Of a DNA stretch of 64,000 bases, positions 60,230 through 64,000 are shown in pieces. The notes beneath the pieces are model-generated. The model searched no databases and was not told the DNA's origin. It saw only the letters and a list, made by a program, of their open reading frames with translations. The DNA comes from Adineta ricciae (Eukaryota > Rotifera > Eurotatoria > Adinetida > Adinetidae): assembly GCA_905250025.1 (NCBI GenBank), contig CAJNOJ010000035.1:434001-498000 (forward strand), read 5' to 3'. Within the stretch, counting starts at the first letter, position 1. Each line of letters opens with the position of its first letter. A program made the position numbers and the translations under genes.

Positions 60230-61441
60230 ATGGGTCATGGAGGTATGAGTTGTGGAATGAAGACAGCACGTTGTCTAATGGTACTATTCAATATTGTCTT
60301 TTTCGTAAGTAGTTGTTTGGTTTCTCAAGTTTTGTCTCGATTGAAAAAGGGTGTTTGTTTAGTTAATTGGTGCTGTACTTCTTGCACTGGGCATATACGT
60401 GATGGTTGATCCACGATTTCAAAAATTAAAAGAAATTTTACCACTTAATACAAGTATGTTGAGGGTGAAAAGAAATGTTTGTCATCGAAGTTTCCGTTTT
60501 CAGATGCGGGATTAGAACGAGGCTTGTCGTATCTTGAAATGATGGCCATCGTTGTGATCATTTTGGGCTCAGTTCTTTTAATAATCGGATTTCTCGGATG
60601 TTGTGGAGCAATGAAACAAGTGAAATTATTTCTCACATGCGTAAGTGCAACTCAACTAATAGTTTCAATTCCGATAAGAATTGAATTTAGTATGCCATCA
60701 TTGTTGCCCTGATTATAATCTTTGAAGTGGCCATAACAATTTATTTCGTTGTGTTTCAATCGAATTTTAAAGAGAGTTTCGTACCAAAATTAAAGGACTC
60801 CTTGCGAGACAATTACCAAGGACCACTAGGAGTAGCTGGCTATGGACCCAAACCAACAGCTTACTCATTAGCATGGGACTTCATTATGTACAATGTATGT
60901 AATCATAATTGTTGCTTGATGAAGAGTCTCATTCGATTTAATTTCAGCTGAAATGTTGTGGTGTGGAAAATAATGCAGATTTTAATGGAGCTGTGCAATG
61001 GAACCGTTCAAATCCATGGGCAGATCCTTTGGTACCACAATCTGCATTATTTCGCTATCCATTGACATGCTGTCCGTTTCCAAACGGTCAATCGAATTGG
61101 AATAGTTTACCTGTCGACCAACTGAATGAAGTTGCACAGTGCGCTGTGAGTGGCACAGGTGTTTACGAAACGGTCAGTTTGATTTGTTCGTAGATGAAAC
61201 TTGACCTGAGAGATTATGATTTTTTTTCAGGGTTGCTATAATAAAGTCGTCGAAGTGCTCAATTCTGCCAAGACTTGGGTTATTGTTGGCGCTGTCATCA
61301 TCCTTGTCATTGAGGTAAATACCTAATTTCCTTGAAGATATTCGTTGTCTTCATCGTGCTGTGTTTAGTTAATAACATTCATCTTTACTTTGGCTTTATG
61401 TTGTCGTCATAAGAAAGATACCATCTATTATTCGTCGTAAG
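60230..61441 (+). CDS. Tetraspanin
   Basis: Four-helix membrane organiser. Start MGHGGMSCGMKTARCLMVLF at 60230; seven or so exons with short GT-AG introns. Helix 1 (VLFNIVFF joined to LIGAVLLALGIYVMV), helix 2 (MMAIVVIILGSVLLIIGFLG, then CCGAMKQ), helix 3 (YAIIVALIIIFEVAITIYFV), and the large extracellular loop with the diagnostic CCG (LKCCGVENN), a second Cys pair (PLTCCPFPNG) and two single cysteines (AQCAVSG, GCYNK). Helix 4 (WVIVGAVIILVIE joined to LITFIFTLALCC) is followed by the short tail RHKKDTIYYSS, where the final Tyr resembles a sorting motif. Juxtamembrane cysteines are possible palmitoylation sites. CD63/CD9-like subgroup cannot be settled. An acceptor-like TTTTCTTTTCAATAG ends 25 nt before the ATG. 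Confidence 0.94.
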
Positions 61442-63084
61442 GGTATTCAACAAGAGAAGAAACTTACAGTGTGCTGAAAAGAAAAGACATATATTTTTTG
61501 TTGCTCGTGTTTTTCTCCTTAGTTGTCCGTTGGAATGAATGTAATTCAGATATATTTTTCTTTTTGTGTCTGTATGGTAAGAAACGAAGAAGAATGGAAG
61601 TTCATCTTGTCTGACATCGAAAGATTTTTATCAAATAATCATTGTCGTCCGTTTTCTTTCTGTGCTTTTGATTGTACATGTTATTGCACTCTTTTCTTCT
61701 TTGAGAATGTTTTTACTAAACTGTTTTCGTTTTCTTTCCCAACTATTTACTTGTTTATAATCGTTCTTTTTTTGGCATGATTTTCGAAAATTAAAACGAA
61801 TAAACACAATGAAAATGAAAAGCTGACATTCGGCGAAGATCAATACAAATGGTAAGTCAAGAATTTGAATGCGTTTCAGATTTATAAAAAGGATTGATTC
61901 AGAGCATTGATGTCGAAATTAATGTAGAAAAGAATGTTCGACAATGCTGCCGGATGAATTTCAATGTTTTTGCAATACTAATAAGGTGTATGCTAATCGT
62001 GTAACTTGAAAGAAAAGAATATTTTCATAGAAATTTGAGCTACTCAGAAGGACAAGATGTACTCTTTACTTAGAAATCTGGGTGTTTTGTTTCTTGTCAT
62101 TGCATAAAGCTTAGCGATTTCGTTGAATTTAATCAACGATTGTCAATATTACTTCGGTTCCATCTATTGCTCAAATCAATTCAGATACAACTGAGTCGAA
62201 AACTTCGTGCATTATTGTTAATTCAATATCAATAGTGGTATTTACTAAAATTGATCGGTCAGAGAAGATATTTCTAATTTTCTTTGCACGCTTCTCTACA
62301 AATTCTACACTTTTAGCGAAGAATCACTTTCGTCGGGACTGGAATTTCTCTGATCGCCGACAGTCATGTTTTACATTTATAGTAGCATTATTTCCCGTAC
62401 AGATTCGATCGTAGGTATTCTTTGCACTGTAGGATTCGCTTACTGTTGATTAAGTGTACTCGGTAATCGCAAACTGGCCTGTACTATTCAAAGTCTTCCC
62501 CTAGAAAAGGTATGCAACTGCCGCCACATGAGTCATCATTATGTAAGGTTTTTGACAAACATATTTTTGATTGACAGAGACATAATTTTGTATGTAAAAT
62601 GTAATGCTATGGATCATTTTACTTTTTATGATTCACTCCAACCATATTTGATAGTCGAAGAGAGCGACGAAAAGTCAATAAACGTCAACCATTCGAGTCT
62701 TTTTTCAAAGGTCTTCCACCCACGTATGCGCTTCAATTTTTTCCCACTTTTTTTCTCCTCGATGACATGTAATCTCATATTTTTCTTTCTGACTTGAACT
62801 GTGGAGCTTGTATGGATCATCGATGAATCATCTATCGGCAATTTTAACATAAAAACAGGGAATAAGGAAATTGCACTGAATCGATACAAAAGAAAAAGAA
62901 ACAGTAGTCCTTAAAAAAGAAAAGAAACGCTTTTTACTTTCTCCTATTCACGTTATATTTTACACACAGCATCATAATTGTCCTTCGATAAGTAATGCAT
63001 GCGCACATCGATGTTTATTCTTTTATTATTATAAAAAGTGTCTTATTCTAATATTGATGTATCCATAGGTATTTTGATGCGAAC
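61442..63084. other. Intergenic region without a supported gene
   Basis: About 1.6 kb following the tetraspanin gene. The first part is probably its 3' UTR. I find no convincing frame; several short T-rich open frames are shadows of composition. An acceptor-like TAATATTGATGTATCCATAG ends 16 nt before the next start codon. Confidence 0.45.
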
Positions 63085-64000
63085 ATGTTGCATTTACTTT
63101 TGGTATTCGTCATTATCACGGGTGCGTCATGTGCTAAAATTGAACAAATCGTCGCATCTGCTGGAGAAGCGTTTTCATTCGACTGTCAACTCGATGAATC
63201 AGTATTCTTCGCTAAACAACTCGACAATTGGTCTGAAATACAAGAGAATGATAATAAATATACGTCGTTGAATCTAAATTTTAACTATTTGACAAAAGAA
63301 AATGTTTTACGTGTAACATCCAATTCCGCTGATTCAAAAAATCTAGGCTATTATGGCTGTCGAAAAGCTACATGGGCCACGCCAAACATGAATCGTATCT
63401 ACAAATTAGTCATAGCTGGTAACTCACGTTTACCTTTTTCTATCCGATCACGATATGCATATTTGTTTTCAGATGTGCAGTTATTCTACTGGAGTTACAC
63501 GTGTCATGCTCCGGTCGGTTCATGTGTACGTACTGATGATTCCAACGATGACACATCGAGCACATTCGAAGTCGCTGATCAAACGACTGTCAATTTATAT
63601 TGCTGTGCTTCTGTGAATGGTTTTAAAGATATCAACGTGAAAATGAATCGAGTTGGCGAAACCCGAGGTGATATCCACATAAAACGAAAACAAGAATTGG
63701 ACGGTTCATGGGTTGTCTGTGCTAACCAACATACGCTTATCAAGCGAACATCATCGAGAAATCCACAGACGCTGACATGTGAATTAGTGACTGATAACGA
63801 GCCATACTCTACATTGTCGAGTTCGATTGTAGTAAAAAGTTTGTTGGCTTTATTTGAAATACGACGGTGAAAGTGAAAGATTCTGTTTTTAGATGCTCTG
63901 CCAACTGATCCAGATATTGATTCAGATGACCGTTACCAGCCACCCATGAAAGGCGCTGACGATGGTTACTTCTCAGGAACAGCATCAGACCGTCGTCGAG
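63085..64000 (+). CDS. Secreted or surface Ig-like protein, 3' end beyond the window
   Basis: Starts MLHLLLVFVIITGASC, a clear signal peptide. Exon 1 (63085-63418) encodes an immunoglobulin-type domain: EAFSFDCQLDES with the first Cys, LRVTSNSADSKNLGYYGCRK with the DxGxYxC-like second Cys. Exon 2 (63473-63838) has further cysteines (WSYTCHAP, LYCCASVNGF, SWVVCANQH, LTCELV) in a second Ig-like fold. Exon 3 starts at 63893 and runs off the window with an acidic, Tyr/Pro-containing stretch (PTDPDIDSDDRYQPPM) that may be a cytoplasmic or linker region. Both introns are 54 nt and phase 1, the usual phase for Ig exons. No membrane helix is seen before the window ends. No named family recognised. 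Confidence 0.75.

Noticed and set aside
1-64000. tRNA or rRNA genes, CRISPR arrays, transposon ORFs with terminal repeats
   Set aside because: I scanned by eye for tRNA B-box-like sequences and for transposase or reverse-transcriptase motifs and saw none that held up; a tRNAscan or RepeatMasker run would be decisive.

Overview
The window looks like nuclear DNA of a compact, AT-rich animal genome, most likely a bdelloid rotifer. Evidence seen: animal-type genes (axonemal dynein heavy chain, KAT6-type acetyltransferase, Vasa, tetraspanin, LIM, FAM183/CFAP144, WDR86-like) with many canonical GT-AG introns of about 48-70 nt; an F-box/leucine-rich-repeat gene of a kind I associate with bdelloids; and intronless genes with a bacterial or fungal look embedded among ordinary animal genes. 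The species assignment is inference.

Layout. 0.4-2.2 kb (+): secreted acid sphingomyelinase. 2.3-5.8 kb (-): a two-domain tyrosine-phosphatase-like gene lacking catalytic residues, tail-to-head with and slightly overlapping a DHHC palmitoyltransferase. 5.8-8.4 kb: no gene I can support. 8.4-25.1 kb (-): a very large axonemal dynein heavy chain, DNAH10 type. 25.3-27.3 kb (-): cytosolic seryl-tRNA synthetase. 28.3-29.2 kb (+): three-LIM protein. 29.3-31.8 kb (-): ANKUB1-like ubiquitin-like/ankyrin protein. 33.0-40.1 kb (+): a block of secreted or membrane genes: a bacterial-type glycoside hydrolase with a ricin-fold carbohydrate-binding module, an intronless sugar transporter, a decayed gene, and a class C beta-lactamase-fold serine hydrolase. 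40.4-41.8 kb (+): F-box/LRR gene with eight exons of exactly 84 nt, one repeat each. 42.4-46.8 kb (-): KAT6/MOZ-type histone acetyltransferase. 47.6-51.9 kb (+): ribosomal protein eL14, then Vasa. 52.2-53.6 kb: an RRM protein (+) and CFAP144 (-), converging. 55.2-57.7 kb: a small two-helix membrane protein (+) converging on a WDR86-like WD40 protein (-). 60.2-61.4 kb (+): tetraspanin. 63.1 kb to the end (+): a secreted Ig-like protein, cut by the window end.

Most genes are unrelated housekeeping, ciliary or germline functions. The stretch 33-40 kb is the one plausible functional grouping: extracellular polysaccharide cleavage, sugar uptake and a secreted hydrolase, at least partly acquired by horizontal transfer. 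A second general pattern is a polypyrimidine-AG acceptor 10-50 nt before many start codons, as expected with spliced-leader trans-splicing, which is known in bdelloids. Many gene pairs converge with only 80-165 bp between stop codons.
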